The notes under the pieces are model-generated. The model worked only from the letters and a program-made list of their open reading frames with translations, had not been told where the DNA came from and made no database searches. Made by a program: the position numbers and the translations under genes. Shown one piece after another: positions 55,652-64,000 of a stretch of DNA of 64,000 nt (position 1 is its first letter; every line of letters begins with the position of its first letter). Source of the stretch: Ruminococcus sp. (GTDB taxonomy: Bacteria > Bacillota > Clostridia > Oscillospirales > Ruminococcaceae); assembly GCA_014799805.1 (NCBI GenBank), contig JAAVHJ010000038.1, forward strand, positions 1 through 64,000. The letters are read 5' to 3'.

Positions 55652-56173
55652 GTGAACGAAAATGAAACAATTCGTGAAGAAGAACAGGAGCAGAACGCTG
55701 AATCAGAAAATCTGGAAGATAATACTAGTGATTTAGATGAAGTTGAAGCATCTGACGAACTGGAGGCAGAAAGAGATAGATATTTGCGTCTGCTAGCTGA
55801 TTATGAAAATTTCCGCAGAAGAACGGAAAAAGAAAAATTAGCTGTTTTCGGTGATGCAACTGCAAAATGTGTGGAGCAGTTACTCCCTGTTGTAGATAAT
55901 TTTGAAAGGGCTGTGGATTCGCCTTGCAGTGATGAAGAATATCATAAAGGCATGATGATGATTTTAGAACAGCTCCGTGGATTTCTGGAAAAATTGGGTG
56001 TTTCTGAAATCAAAGCACTTGGTGAAGAATTTAATCCTAATATTCATCAGGCAATTAAACGTGCAGAAGCAAGTGAAGATTTTTCAGAAAATACAGTCTG
56101 TGAAGTATTCCAGAAAGGCTATATGCTGAAAGAACGTTTGATACGTCCAGCAATGGTTGCTGTTGCAAATTAA
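55652..56173 (+). CDS. grpE: Nucleotide exchange factor GrpE
   Basis: The 173-residue protein has an acidic low-complexity N-terminus (about 1-35), a long coiled-coil helix (ELEAERDRYLRLLADYENFR) and the beta-wing end (GEEFNPNIHQAIKRAE, VCEVFQKGYMLKERLIRPAMV). It exchanges ADP for ATP on DnaK. The start is GTG 55652, with AAAGGAG upstream; the following in-frame residues agree with other GrpE proteins. It lies in the hrcA operon. Confidence 0.96.
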   Translation: MNENETIREEEQEQNAESENLEDNTSDLDEVEASDELEAERDRYLRLLADYENFRRRTEKEKLAVFGDATAKCVEQLLPVVDNFERAVDSPCSDEEYHKGMMMILEQLRGFLEKLGVSEIKALGEEFNPNIHQAIKRAEASEDFSENTVCEVFQKGYMLKERLIRPAMVAVAN

Positions 56174-56217
56174 TAGATTTTAATTAAAAATAATAAGCAT
56201 GAAAGGAAGATTTTATT

Positions 56218-58059
56218 ATGGGTAAAATTATTGGTATTGATTTAGGTACAACAAATTCTTGTGTCGCAGTTGTAGAGGGAGGAAACGCTGTTGTTATCGC
56301 AAATGCAGAGGGTGCAAGAACAACTCCGTCTGTCGTTGCATTTTCTAAAACTGGAGAGCGTTTAATCGGTAAAGTTGCAAAGAATCAGGCTATCACAAAT
56401 CCAGATAAGACAATTTCTTCTATTAAACGTCACATGGGCACGGATTATAAAGTAGATATAGACGGCAAAAAATATACGCCACAGGAAATTTCTGCTATGA
56501 TTTTACAGAAATTAAAATCCGATGCAGAAGCTTATCTTGGTGAAACTGTAAACGAGGCTGTTATTACTGTTCCTGCTTATTTCACAGATGCACAAAGACA
56601 GGCAACGAAAGATGCAGGTCAAATTGCAGGTTTGGTTGTTAGAAGAATTATTAACGAACCAACAGCCGCAGCTTTGTCTTATGGTATTGACAAAGAAGAT
56701 GACCAGAAAGTCATGGTTTATGACTTAGGTGGCGGTACGTTTGATGTTTCTATTATTGAAATGGGTGAGGGTTATCAGCAAGTCGTTGCAACGGCTGGTA
56801 ATAATCGCCTTGGTGGTGATGATTTCGACCAGAGAATTATTAATTGGATGGTTGATGAATTCAGAAAAGAACAGGGCATTGATTTGTCACAGGACAGAAT
56901 GGTTATGCAGAGATTAAAAGACGCTGCAGAATCTGCTAAAATTGAATTGTCTGCAACGCCTACAACAAATATTAATTTGCCATTTATTACTGCTGATGCA
57001 AATGGTCCAAAGCATTTGAATTTAACACTTACACAGGCAAAATTTAATGAATTAACTGCTGATTTGGTACAGGCTACTATGGAGCCAGTTCGTCAGGCTT
57101 TACAAGATAGTGGTTTGCGTGCATCTGAATTAGATAAAGTTTTAATGGTTGGTGGTTCTTCCAGAATTCCTGCTGTTCAGGACGCTGTGAAAAAATTAAT
57201 CGGCAAAGACCCATTTAAAGGCATTAATCCTGATGAATGTGTTGCATTGGGTGCTGCTTTACAAGGCGGTGTGCTTGGCGGTGATGTCAAAGAAGGTCTG
57301 ATGTTGTTAGACGTTACGCCTTTGTCATTAGGTATTGAAACTGCTGGCGGTGTTTGCACAGTTATGATTCCTAGAAATACAACAATTCCTACTAAGAAAT
57401 CAGAAGTTTTCTCAACTTATGCAGATAATCAGCCTGCTGTTGATATTAATGTATTGCAAGGTGAACGTCAGTTTGCAAGAGATAATAAACAACTTGGAAC
57501 ATTCAGACTGGACGGCATTGCACCTGCTATGCGTGGTGTACCAAGAATTGAAGTAACGTTTGATATTGACAGAAACGGCATTGTGCATGTTACCGCAAAA
57601 GACCAAGGCACAGGCAAAGAGCAGAATATTTCTATTACAGCTTCTACAAATATGTCTAAAGATGATATTGATAAAGCTGTAAAAGAAGCAGAAGCTTATG
57701 CAGAAGAAGATAAAAAACGCCGTGATGAAGTAGATACAAAAAATAATGCCGAAAATATGATTCTCCAATGTGAGGGAACTCTGAAAGAATTGGGTGATAA
57801 AGTTTCTGCTGATGACCAGTCAGCTGTACGTGCAAAGGCTGATGAATTGCAGAATGCAATTAATGCAAATGATACTGCTGGTATGAAAGCAAAAATGGAC
57901 GAATTGCAGAAAGTTCTCATGGAAATTGGTTCTAAAATTTATCAACAGCCAAATGCAAGTGCAGGTGGTTTTGACCCAAATATGAATGCAGGCGGTTTTA
58001 CAGAGCAAGCTAATTCTGGTGACGATGATGTCATTGATGCTGATTTTACAGAAGCTTAA
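56218..58059 (+). CDS. dnaK: Chaperone DnaK (Hsp70)
   Basis: The 613-residue Hsp70 has the ATPase signatures [27 protein letters not shown] and [14 protein letters not shown], the linker region [13 protein letters not shown] and a substrate-binding domain with a lid. The C-terminal tail is Gly/Asn-rich and ends [12 protein letters not shown], a usual form. AAGGAAG precedes ATG 56218. It works with the GrpE and DnaJ encoded on either side. Confidence 0.98.
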   Translation: MGKIIGIDLGTTNSCVAVVEGGNAVVIANAEGARTTPSVVAFSKTGERLIGKVAKNQAITNPDKTISSIKRHMGTDYKVDIDGKKYTPQEISAMILQKLKSDAEAYLGETVNEAVITVPAYFTDAQRQATKDAGQIAGLVVRRIINEPTAAALSYGIDKEDDQKVMVYDLGGGTFDVSIIEMGEGYQQVVATAGNNRLGGDDFDQRIINWMVDEFRKEQGIDLSQDRMVMQRLKDAAESAKIELSATPTTNINLPFITADANGPKHLNLTLTQAKFNELTADLVQATMEPVRQALQDSGLRASELDKVLMVGGSSRIPAVQDAVKKLIGKDPFKGINPDECVALGAALQGGVLGGDVKEGLMLLDVTPLSLGIETAGGVCTVMIPRNTTIPTKKSEVFSTYADNQPAVDINVLQGERQFARDNKQLGTFRLDGIAPAMRGVPRIEVTFDIDRNGIVHVTAKDQGTGKEQNISITASTNMSKDDIDKAVKEAEAYAEEDKKRRDEVDTKNNAENMILQCEGTLKELGDKVSADDQSAVRAKADELQNAINANDTAGMKAKMDELQKVLMEIGSKIYQQPNASAGGFDPNMNAGGFTEQANSGDDDVIDADFTEA

Positions 58060-58146
58060 TTAAAAAATAAATTATTATTTGCAATGGGGTAGTGTTGTAA
58101 CTGCCCTGTTGCTGATTTGAAAGGAGTGCCGTTCTGGCGGATAAGT

Positions 58147-59313
58147 ATGGCTGAAAAACGTGATTATTATGAAGTTCTGGGTATCCAGAAAGGTGCAAGT
58201 GAGGATGAAATAAAAAAAGCCTATCGAAAAATGGCAAGGGAAAATCACCCAGATTTACACCCTGATAAAGCTGATGAGTGCGAAGAAAAAATGAAAGAAA
58301 TCAACGAAGCTTATGCTGTGCTGTCAGACTCGGAAAAACGTCAGCGTTATGACCAGTTCGGTCATAGTGGTCTTGATGGCGGCGGTATGGACGGATTCGG
58401 TGGCTTTACAGGTGGCTATAGTGATATGAGTGATATTTTTGAAAGTGTCTTTGGCGGCATTTTTGGCAGTGGAAGCGGTAACGGTTTCAGAAGCAGTGGC
58501 GGTAATTCTGCGAATGCTCCCAGACGTGGCAAAGATATTGCAACAAGTGTGAATATCAGCTTTATGGACGCTTGCAAAGGTACTTCGCAGGAAATTCAAA
58601 TTTCACATCAGGAAAAATGCAATGATTGTAATGGCACAGGAGCTGCAGCAGGTTCTGTTCCAGAAGTTTGTCCGAATTGTCAAGGACGTGGTGTTATTCG
58701 TGTCACACAGCAATCTATGTTTGGTGCGATTTCTTCACAAAGACCTTGTCCGCATTGCAGCGGTAAAGGAACGATGATTAAAAATCCTTGTTCTAAATGT
58801 CGTGGTCTTGGCAGAGTTCGTGTGCAGAAAAAAGTTTCGCTTAATATTCCCGCTGGCATTGATGATGGGCAAACACTTCGTGTTGCCAATGAGGGGGATT
58901 GTGGGATTAATGGCGGTCCTAATGGTAATTTAAATGTAAATGTCAGTGTTCGTCCACACCCTATTTTTGTTAGAAATGGTTTTGATGTGAATTGCGATAT
59001 TCCGATTACATTTACACAGGCTGTACTTGGTGATGAAATTACTGTGCCTACGATTGATGGCAATGTAAATTTAACTGTTCCTAAAGGTACGCAAACTGGT
59101 ACAAAACAGCGTTTAAAAGGCAAGGGCATTCAGCGTTTGCAACGTGACGGTAGAGGCGACCAATATGTTAGATTAAATGTAGAAGTTCCCAAAAATCTGA
59201 CGAAAAAACAGGAAGAATTGCTAAAAGCATTTGAAGATTCCCTTGGTGAAAAAAATTATACTAAACGAAAAACTTTCAAAGATAGACTAGGCGAATTATT
59301 CGGTCGTGGTTGA
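58147..59313 (+). CDS. dnaJ: Chaperone DnaJ
   Basis: The 388-residue protein has a J-domain with HPD (ENHPDLHPDK), a Gly/Phe-rich linker (about 75-125), four zinc-binding CxxCxGxG repeats (CNDCNGTG, CPNCQGRG, CPHCSGKG, CSKCRGLG) and the C-terminal peptide-binding domains. ATG 58147 is chosen because it opens MAEKRDYYEVLG like other DnaJ proteins; the longer frame would need a TTG start. A clear AAAGGAG lies 20+ bases upstream, so translation may be weaker or rely on the nearer GGCGGAT. Confidence 0.96.
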   Translation: MAEKRDYYEVLGIQKGASEDEIKKAYRKMARENHPDLHPDKADECEEKMKEINEAYAVLSDSEKRQRYDQFGHSGLDGGGMDGFGGFTGGYSDMSDIFESVFGGIFGSGSGNGFRSSGGNSANAPRRGKDIATSVNISFMDACKGTSQEIQISHQEKCNDCNGTGAAAGSVPEVCPNCQGRGVIRVTQQSMFGAISSQRPCPHCSGKGTMIKNPCSKCRGLGRVRVQKKVSLNIPAGIDDGQTLRVANEGDCGINGGPNGNLNVNVSVRPHPIFVRNGFDVNCDIPITFTQAVLGDEITVPTIDGNVNLTVPKGTQTGTKQRLKGKGIQRLQRDGRGDQYVRLNVEVPKNLTKKQEELLKAFEDSLGEKNYTKRKTFKDRLGELFGRG

Positions 59314-59323
59314 TTTAAATTAG

Positions 59324-59358
59324 AAAAGTCTTTTCTGGTTCACAGAAAAGACTTTTTG
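59324..59358 (+). terminator. Terminator of the dnaK operon
   Basis: AAAAGTCTTTTCTG (59324-59337) pairs perfectly with CAGAAAAGACTTTT (59343-59356), followed by further T residues. Confidence 0.92.
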
Positions 59359-59394
59359 TCATGGAAAAATAAAAATAAGAAAGGAAATATTAAA

Positions 59395-60366
59395 TTGTAT
59401 CAGAAATTTAAATGGGGATTTCATTTGGTATTAAATTTTATTATGATAATGCTATCCGCAAAATTTCTAGTTTTTGGTGTCTCTGTAAAAGCAATTTTTC
59501 AAGAACTGGAAGATGCTGTGCAATGGGCGATTGCTACAGCAAATGATGATTCTCATGGCTACAGTCAAAGCAATCGTTGGGGAAATCCTGATTATGATTG
59601 TTCGTCATTTGTGATTTCTGCTTTCAGAACTGTTGGCATTTCTACTGGTGATGCTACTGGTGCAGGAAATTTGAAAAGTAATTTGACAGCTCATGGTTTT
59701 CTATGGATTTCCCGTGGAAATCGTGCACTATCAGATACTTCTTGGCTTCAAAGAGGAGATATTTTATTGTCTAACGGACATACAGAAATCTATCTTGGAA
59801 ATCATCAAAATGTAGGTGCACACCAGAATTATGGCTATACACAGAGTGGCGACCAGAATGGAAAAGAAATCTGTGTTGGAAATTATTGGTATGATGCAAA
59901 TTATGGAGAATGGCAGGGTGTATTAAGATATACAGGTGCTACTGTTGATACTTGTACGGAAGATTATGCTGGAAATTATCAGGTGATTGCTGAGGAGCAT
60001 TTAAATCTGAGAAGTGACCACGGCACATGGAGTGATATTCTTGACGAAATCCCTAAAGGAACAATTATTTATGTTTCTAAAGCCAATGGTCAGTAGGCAC
60101 ATGTGAATTATTATGGAAAAGATGGATTTTGTTCTATGAGTCTGCTTTCTAAAATTGCAGATTCAGATGTTACAAATAATCTTATGGGTGATGTAAATCA
60201 AGATGGGGAATTTAATGTATCTGATGTTATCATTTTGCAAAAATGGCTTCTTGGTACAGGTGAATTACATAATTGGCAGAATGCGGATTTTAATCATGAT
60301 GAGATGTTAAATATATTTGATTTTCTGGCTATGAAAAAAATGTTACTGGAAATGCAGATAGATTGA
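59395..60366 (+). pseudogene. NlpC/P60-like cell-wall hydrolase with SH3 and dockerin, split by a TAG codon
   Basis: From TTG 59395 (AAGGA nine bases upstream) a signal peptide (about 1-33) leads to a peptidase domain with the NlpC/P60-type cysteine motif NPDYDCSSFVISAFR and a His in NGHTEIYLGN, then an SH3-like stretch (EEHLNLRSDHGTWSDIL). TAG at 60094-60096 interrupts the SH3 part, where GQ-stop-AHVNYYGKDGF suggests an original Trp (TGG). The same frame continues to a type-I dockerin (GDVNQDGEFNVSDV, NADFNHDEMLNIFD). Without readthrough the product keeps the peptidase but loses the dockerin. Start at TTG is inferred; an upstream TTG at 59356 lies inside the terminator. Confidence 0.8.
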
Positions 60367-60528
60367 TGTTCAGTAAGAAAATCAATTATATTATTTGTAT
60401 ATAATTATTTTTTTTTATTTCACAGAAATTAAATTTTTTACTCAATATTTTTTTAAATTTATTTTTATATAGGATTAAAAATATTAAAAAATATATTGAC
60501 TTCATATCAAAAATATTACAAAATTGTA

Positions 60529-60557
60529 TTGACAATATCACAAAAAAATAGTATAAT
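60529..60557 (+). promoter_or_regulatory. Sigma-A-type promoter of the 60713 dockerin gene
   Basis: -35 TTGACA (60529-60534), 17-base spacer, -10 TATAAT (60552-60557), a consensus match. It implies a leader of about 150 bases. Confidence 0.85.
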
Positions 60558-60563
60558 TATATT

Positions 60564-60712
60564 ATAAAGCGAAACCATGCGGACTGTATATTACAGGTTA
60601 CATTAGGATAAAGGGTGCGTGTTATGTCCGTTTGTAATAAACATGACATAAGTAAAAGCTTTGGTAGCTATTGCTGTTATTAAGCTATTAAATTTTAAAA
60701 GGAGGGTTTTTT
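60564..60712 (+). promoter_or_regulatory. Structured 5' leader, unknown class
   Basis: The roughly 150-base leader contains a nested hairpin: TTATGTC pairs with GACATAA (about 60622-60651), with GTTT and AAAC pairing inside, and a TAGCT/AGCTA hairpin near 60666-60687 just before the AGGAGGG ribosome binding site. GC content is higher than in the flanking DNA. It fits no riboswitch consensus I know. The DNA from 60367 to 60528 is AT-rich with nothing I recognise. Confidence 0.5.
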
Positions 60713-61474
60713 ATGAAAAAGAAAATTAGTGCTATTCTAGCAGGGGCTGTAGCACTTGCATGTTTGCCCTTGCAAGCATATGCAAGTGAAAATGCAGAAT
60801 GGATTGAGGCTTATCCTGATTGGTGCAGTGATTTTGATTTTGATAATTATCCAGCAAATCTTGTTATCACTGGTGCATATTATTCTGGTGATAGTACAAC
60901 GCCTTATGAATATTCTGTAACGGATTTAAAAAATTATGCAATTAATCCAGAAACTGGTAAGAAAGTATGGCATGGAGATGCTCATTTAGTGATTGGTATC
61001 AATCAACTTAAGCCTTATTTAGAAAATGCTGAAAATCTTAAAGTTGGTGATTTACTCTATATTCCAGTTTTTGCTGTAGTAGATGTCGTTCCAGGGTGTA
61101 TTCATCTGGAGGAAAATTATGTAAAAAAAGTAGATTATATTGGTAATGGACAAGAAATTTTTGGCGAGGATTTTATAAAAGCTGTTCGCAATGACTGGTT
61201 GTGTGATACAGAAGAAACATATATGAATCCATGGATATTAGATAGTGATACACGTTATGAAACATTTGATATTGTCATGGGTGATGCTACAGATGATAAT
61301 GAAGTTGATATTATTGATGTCATTACAATGAATAAAACAATTCTTGGACAAAAAACAATGAGTAGCTATGCACAATATGTTTGTGATATTAATAAAGATA
61401 ATATCGTAGACCCTATAGATTCTTTGGCAGTTATGGAATATATTGTTGGTTTGATTGATACATTAGAGTCCTAA
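60713..61474 (+). CDS. Secreted dockerin-containing protein, unknown N-terminal domain
   Basis: The 253-residue protein has a signal peptide (1 to about 24, ending QAYAS), a domain at about 25-185 that I do not recognise (CSDFDFDNYPANLVITGAYY, GKKVWHGDAHLVIGINQLKP), and a type-I dockerin (about 190-250: GDATDDNEVDIIDVITMNKT, CDINKDNIVDPIDSLAVME). The first Ca-binding loop of the dockerin has an unusual Ala-Thr-Asp pattern. It has its own consensus promoter and a structured leader, and a ribosome binding site AGGAGGG. Confidence 0.85.
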   Translation: MKKKISAILAGAVALACLPLQAYASENAEWIEAYPDWCSDFDFDNYPANLVITGAYYSGDSTTPYEYSVTDLKNYAINPETGKKVWHGDAHLVIGINQLKPYLENAENLKVGDLLYIPVFAVVDVVPGCIHLEENYVKKVDYIGNGQEIFGEDFIKAVRNDWLCDTEETYMNPWILDSDTRYETFDIVMGDATDDNEVDIIDVITMNKTILGQKTMSSYAQYVCDINKDNIVDPIDSLAVMEYIVGLIDTLES

Positions 61475-61516
61475 CAGGTACAAGAAGCTAAATAATTTTT
61501 TGCAATTTGTGATATT

Positions 61517-61549
61517 ACAGAAGTTCGGAAACGGACTTCTGTTTTTTTC
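61517..61549 (+). terminator. Terminator after the dockerin gene
   Basis: ACAGAAGT pairs with ACTTCTGT around a short GGAAAC-containing loop, followed by TTTTTTTC. Confidence 0.9.
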
Positions 61550-61570
61550 AGGCTTTTTGCAAGAAAGACT

Positions 61571-61599
61571 TGTAATATTCCAGAAGATATGCTATAATA
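61571..61599 (+). promoter_or_regulatory. Sigma-A-type promoter of the asp23-fakA unit
   Basis: -35 TTGTAA and -10 TATAAT separated by 17 bases, about 40 bases upstream of ATG 61635. AAAGGGTGG serves as the ribosome binding site. Confidence 0.7.
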
Positions 61600-61634
61600 A
61601 ATATATTGTTTTATTAATAGAAAGGGTGGCAAGC

Positions 61635-61970
61635 ATGTTATATATGGAAAATCATATTGGAAAAATTATTGTTTCTGATAAATATTTGCGACAGCTTACA
61701 GAACAAACTGTATTACAATGCTTCGGTGTGGCAGGTTTTGCACAGCCAACATTTGCCGAAAAATTGCTGAATAAACAGCATAAAGCAATTGCAATTACAA
61801 CAAAAGATGAAAAATTAATAATTTCTTTGCATGTACGTGTGATTTATGGAGTGAATATTCCTGTAGTCATCCGTGCGTTAATGCATAAAATAGAATTTAT
61901 CATAGAAGACGCTGTCAGAATTCCAGTGTCTCATGTGCGTGTTTATGTTGATGAAGTCGTAGAACCATGA
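61635..61970 (+). CDS. Asp23/Gls24-family envelope stress protein
   Basis: The 111-residue protein matches the YloU type of Asp23/Gls24 proteins (GKIIVSDKYLRQLTEQTVLQ, CFGVAGFAQPT, a central strand ISLHVRVIYGVNIPVVIRAL). ATG 61635 is chosen for its AAAGGGTGG site; the longer open frame covers the terminator and promoter upstream. It is 19 bases upstream of the DAK2-type gene, the usual yloU-yloV order, and probably associates with the membrane. Confidence 0.9.
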   Translation: MLYMENHIGKIIVSDKYLRQLTEQTVLQCFGVAGFAQPTFAEKLLNKQHKAIAITTKDEKLIISLHVRVIYGVNIPVVIRALMHKIEFIIEDAVRIPVSHVRVYVDEVVEP

Positions 61971-61989
61971 GCAGGAGGATTTAAATTTT

Positions 61990-63639
61990 ATGAATGGAAA
62001 GCTTTTAAAAAATGCCATTTGCAGTGCAGCAGTAAAATTAGAACAAAATCGTAAAATGATTGATGAATTAAATGTTTATCCTGTGCCAGATGGAGATACT
62101 GGAACAAATATGTCCATGACTATGAATTCTGCAAAACGTGAATTAAGTGTATTATCTGATACAGCAACTATTTCAGAAGTTGCAGAAAAATCAGCTTCTG
62201 CTATGCTTCGTGGAGCAAGAGGTAATTCTGGTGTTATTTTATCACTGTTATTCAGAGGATTTGCCAAAGGTCTGGCAGGTCTGGAAGAAGCACAGGGACA
62301 TGAAATTGCAAATGCATTAGAAATTGGTGTACAGGCAGCATATAAATCTGTCATGCAACCAACTGAGGGAACTATTTTGACAGTTGCTAGAGTCGCATCT
62401 CAACAGGCACAGTTGATTGCAAGAGAAAATGCAGATGCTATCGCCGTTTGGGAAGAAATTTGTCAGGCGGGAGAACAGGCTTTAGAAAAAACACCTGAAC
62501 AATTGGAAATTTTGAAAAAAGCTGGTGTTGTAGATGCTGGCGGGAAAGGCTTAGTTACGATTTGGAAAGCAATGTTAGATGTATTTCATGGAGAAGCACC
62601 TGTTACTGTTATGGAAGAAGTAACCAGAAAACAGGAAACAACTGCAATTGGGAGAGTTGATTTGGACGAAGAAATTAAATTTACTTATTGTACAGAATTT
62701 ATTCTGGAAAAGAAAAAAGATTGTCCAGATTCGTTTAAGTTAAGAGCCTATCTGGAAACTATTGGAGACTGTGTTGTTGTTGTAGATGATGAAGAAATTA
62801 TTAAAGTACATGTGCATACGGATAACCCAGGACTAGCATTGCAGAAAGCTTTAGAATTCGGGCAGTTTGTAAACGAACCTAAGCCAAAAATTGAAAATAT
62901 GCGGATTCAACATGCTGGCAGAGTACGTGAAGCACAGAATGCTGCCCAAGATGAAACATATGTAAGAGCAGAACCAGAAAAACAATTTGGTTTTGTTGCA
63001 GTTGCATCTGGTGAAGGACTTGAAACTATGTTCCGTGAATTAGGAGCTGATTGCATTGTTAAAGGTGGTCAGACAATGAATCCGTCAACAGATGATATTT
63101 TAAAAGCCATTCATGCAACGCCTGCTAAGAATGTATTTGTTTTGCCAAATAATAAAAATATTATCATGGCGGCAGAACAGGCTGTTAGTCTTGCAGATAG
63201 AAATGTCTGTGTATTACAGACCAGAACAATTCCACAGGGATTATCTGCTATGTTAGCATTTGATGATAATTTTGATGTGGAAGGCAATCGCATTGCTATG
63301 ACAAGAGCATTTGAAAAAGTTTCTACTGGACAAATTACATTTGCAGCAAGAGATTCTGAACTGGAGGGGCATAATATTCGGAAAGGCGAAGTGCTTGCTT
63401 TAGAAAATGGCAAATTAGTTTTCACGGATAAAGATTTAAATCATGGTGCATTTAAATTAATTAAGCGTCTGGTAACTAGCGAAAGTGGTTTTATTACGAT
63501 TACTTATGGCGAAGCTGTAAGCGAAGAAATGGCAGAGCAATTATATACTAAAACACAAGAACGTTTTGGCGAAAAACTAGAAGTCATGCTTGTGAATGGC
63601 GGACAGCCTGTTTATCATTATATTATTGCAGTAGAATAA
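61990..63639 (+). CDS. fakA: Fatty acid kinase FakA-like (YloV, DAK2 domain)
   Basis: The 549-residue protein has an N-terminal DhaL/DAK2 kinase domain (NVYPVPDGDTGTNMSMTM, RGARGNSGVILSLLFRGFA) and a C-terminal FakA-type domain (TYCTEFILEKKKD, IGDCVVVVDDEEIIKVHVHT). FakA phosphorylates fatty acids bound by FakB proteins for phospholipid synthesis. No fakB lies in the window. AGGAGG precedes ATG 61990. It is cotranscribed with the asp23-type gene. Confidence 0.93.
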   Translation: MNGKLLKNAICSAAVKLEQNRKMIDELNVYPVPDGDTGTNMSMTMNSAKRELSVLSDTATISEVAEKSASAMLRGARGNSGVILSLLFRGFAKGLAGLEEAQGHEIANALEIGVQAAYKSVMQPTEGTILTVARVASQQAQLIARENADAIAVWEEICQAGEQALEKTPEQLEILKKAGVVDAGGKGLVTIWKAMLDVFHGEAPVTVMEEVTRKQETTAIGRVDLDEEIKFTYCTEFILEKKKDCPDSFKLRAYLETIGDCVVVVDDEEIIKVHVHTDNPGLALQKALEFGQFVNEPKPKIENMRIQHAGRVREAQNAAQDETYVRAEPEKQFGFVAVASGEGLETMFRELGADCIVKGGQTMNPSTDDILKAIHATPAKNVFVLPNNKNIIMAAEQAVSLADRNVCVLQTRTIPQGLSAMLAFDDNFDVEGNRIAMTRAFEKVSTGQITFAARDSELEGHNIRKGEVLALENGKLVFTDKDLNHGAFKLIKRLVTSESGFITITYGEAVSEEMAEQLYTKTQERFGEKLEVMLVNGGQPVYHYIIAVE

Positions 63640-63642
63640 TGA

Positions 63643-63672
63643 AAATACGCTGTGAAAACAGCGTATTTTTAG
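63643..63672 (+). terminator. Terminator after fakA
   Basis: AAATACGCTGT pairs with ACAGCGTATTT around a GAAA-type loop, followed by TTT. Confidence 0.85.
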
Positions 63673-63692
63673 AAATTCAGGAGTTTTTATTT

Positions 63693-64000
63693 ATGATAAG
63701 ATTATTTCAGCCAATTGGCAATTTAAAAAGCGTTAGCAAAAAGCGTGCTAATTTATATCAGAAAATTGGCATTACTATGCCTTATGATTTGCTCTGGCGT
63801 TTGCCGAGAGCGTATCAGGATTATAGAGAACCTGTTGCTGTTGCAGATGTTATTTCTGGTACGCAGGCAACTGTAAAAGTGAAAATTATTGGCAAAAAAA
63901 ATCCTGTTTCTACCAGAAATCATATGCAGATATTTAAATTAGATGCCATTGATGAGAATGATACAGAATTAGGCATTGTAATTTTTAATCAAAGATTTAC
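63693..64000 (+). CDS. recG: ATP-dependent DNA helicase RecG, N-terminal part
   Basis: The frame from ATG 63693 runs off the window. It reads MIRLFQPIGNLKSVSKKRAN and then YDLLWRLPRAYQDYREP, typical of the RecG wedge domain. CAGGAG lies upstream. RecG remodels stalled replication forks. Its place after asp23-yloV is common in Firmicutes. Confidence 0.93.
   Translation, partial: MIRLFQPIGNLKSVSKKRANLYQKIGITMPYDLLWRLPRAYQDYREPVAVADVISGTQATVKVKIIGKKNPVSTRNHMQIFKLDAIDENDTELGIVIFNQRF

Noticed and set aside
58117-58146. Ten extra N-terminal residues for DnaJ
   Set aside because: They would need a TTG start and do not match other DnaJ proteins; ATG 58147 begins the conserved sequence.
201-60366. 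Genome-wide reassignment of TAG to an amino acid
   Set aside because: TAG ends normal genes here (tatD at 34173, the CYTH gene at 19236, the 45-residue gene at 18764), so it is a real stop codon.
60564-60712. c-di-GMP-I, cobalamin or glycine riboswitch
   Set aside because: The conserved core segments of these classes are not found; I report only an unclassified structured leader.

Overview
The window is a low-GC Firmicute chromosome segment, most likely from Ruminococcus or a close Oscillospiraceae relative. This rests on type-I dockerins on secreted proteins (10312-12891, 60103-60366, 60713-61474), a spoVS-ymdB pair, CIRCE-controlled hrcA-grpE-dnaK-dnaJ, an LPXTG surface protein, AT-rich intergenic DNA and AGGAGG-type ribosome binding sites. 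Genus is inference; no rRNA is present.

Region 1 (1-14.8 kb) is accessory DNA built from mobile-element debris. An IS982-family element at the left edge has cut off the start of a decayed M60-type peptidase gene, which is followed by an LPXTG protein with a 17-residue repeat stalk. Next come fused remnants of an IS1182-type transposase and a conjugative-element SNF2-type helicase, then an intact block: response regulator, histidine kinase, membrane-anchored protein, and two large secreted proteins. The first of these joins a UGSC-type redox domain (Cys form) to a second conserved domain. The second carries only that second domain plus a beta-rich, possibly starch-binding part and a dockerin. 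The block ends at an ISAs1-family pseudogene cut by a nearly complete IS982 copy. This is the best candidate for an undescribed system: an exported, dockerin-targeted UGSC-family pathway beside its own two-component system.

Region 2 (14.8-31.6 kb) is mostly minus strand: spoVS, ymdB, an acyltransferase-like membrane protein, a three-gene phosphate-binding-protein cassette bounded by inverted repeats, CYTH and FlK-like proteins, an HD hydrolase, a GH3 lipoprotein, proS, tandem DUF1963 genes, a split 2-hydroxyacyl-CoA dehydratase activase and alr.

Region 3 (31.7-64 kb) is mostly plus-strand core genome: ypsA, an LCP-like protein, tatD, secDF, malQ-glgP, nadBC, a possible cohesin-like lipoprotein, metG, a TPP riboswitch with thiT, serC-serA, nrdR, an RsuA-family pseudouridine synthase, ugpC/msmK, the heat-shock operon, two dockerin genes (one with a nonsense codon), and asp23-fakA-recG. 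Terminators and strong sigma-A-type promoters mark most transcription units.
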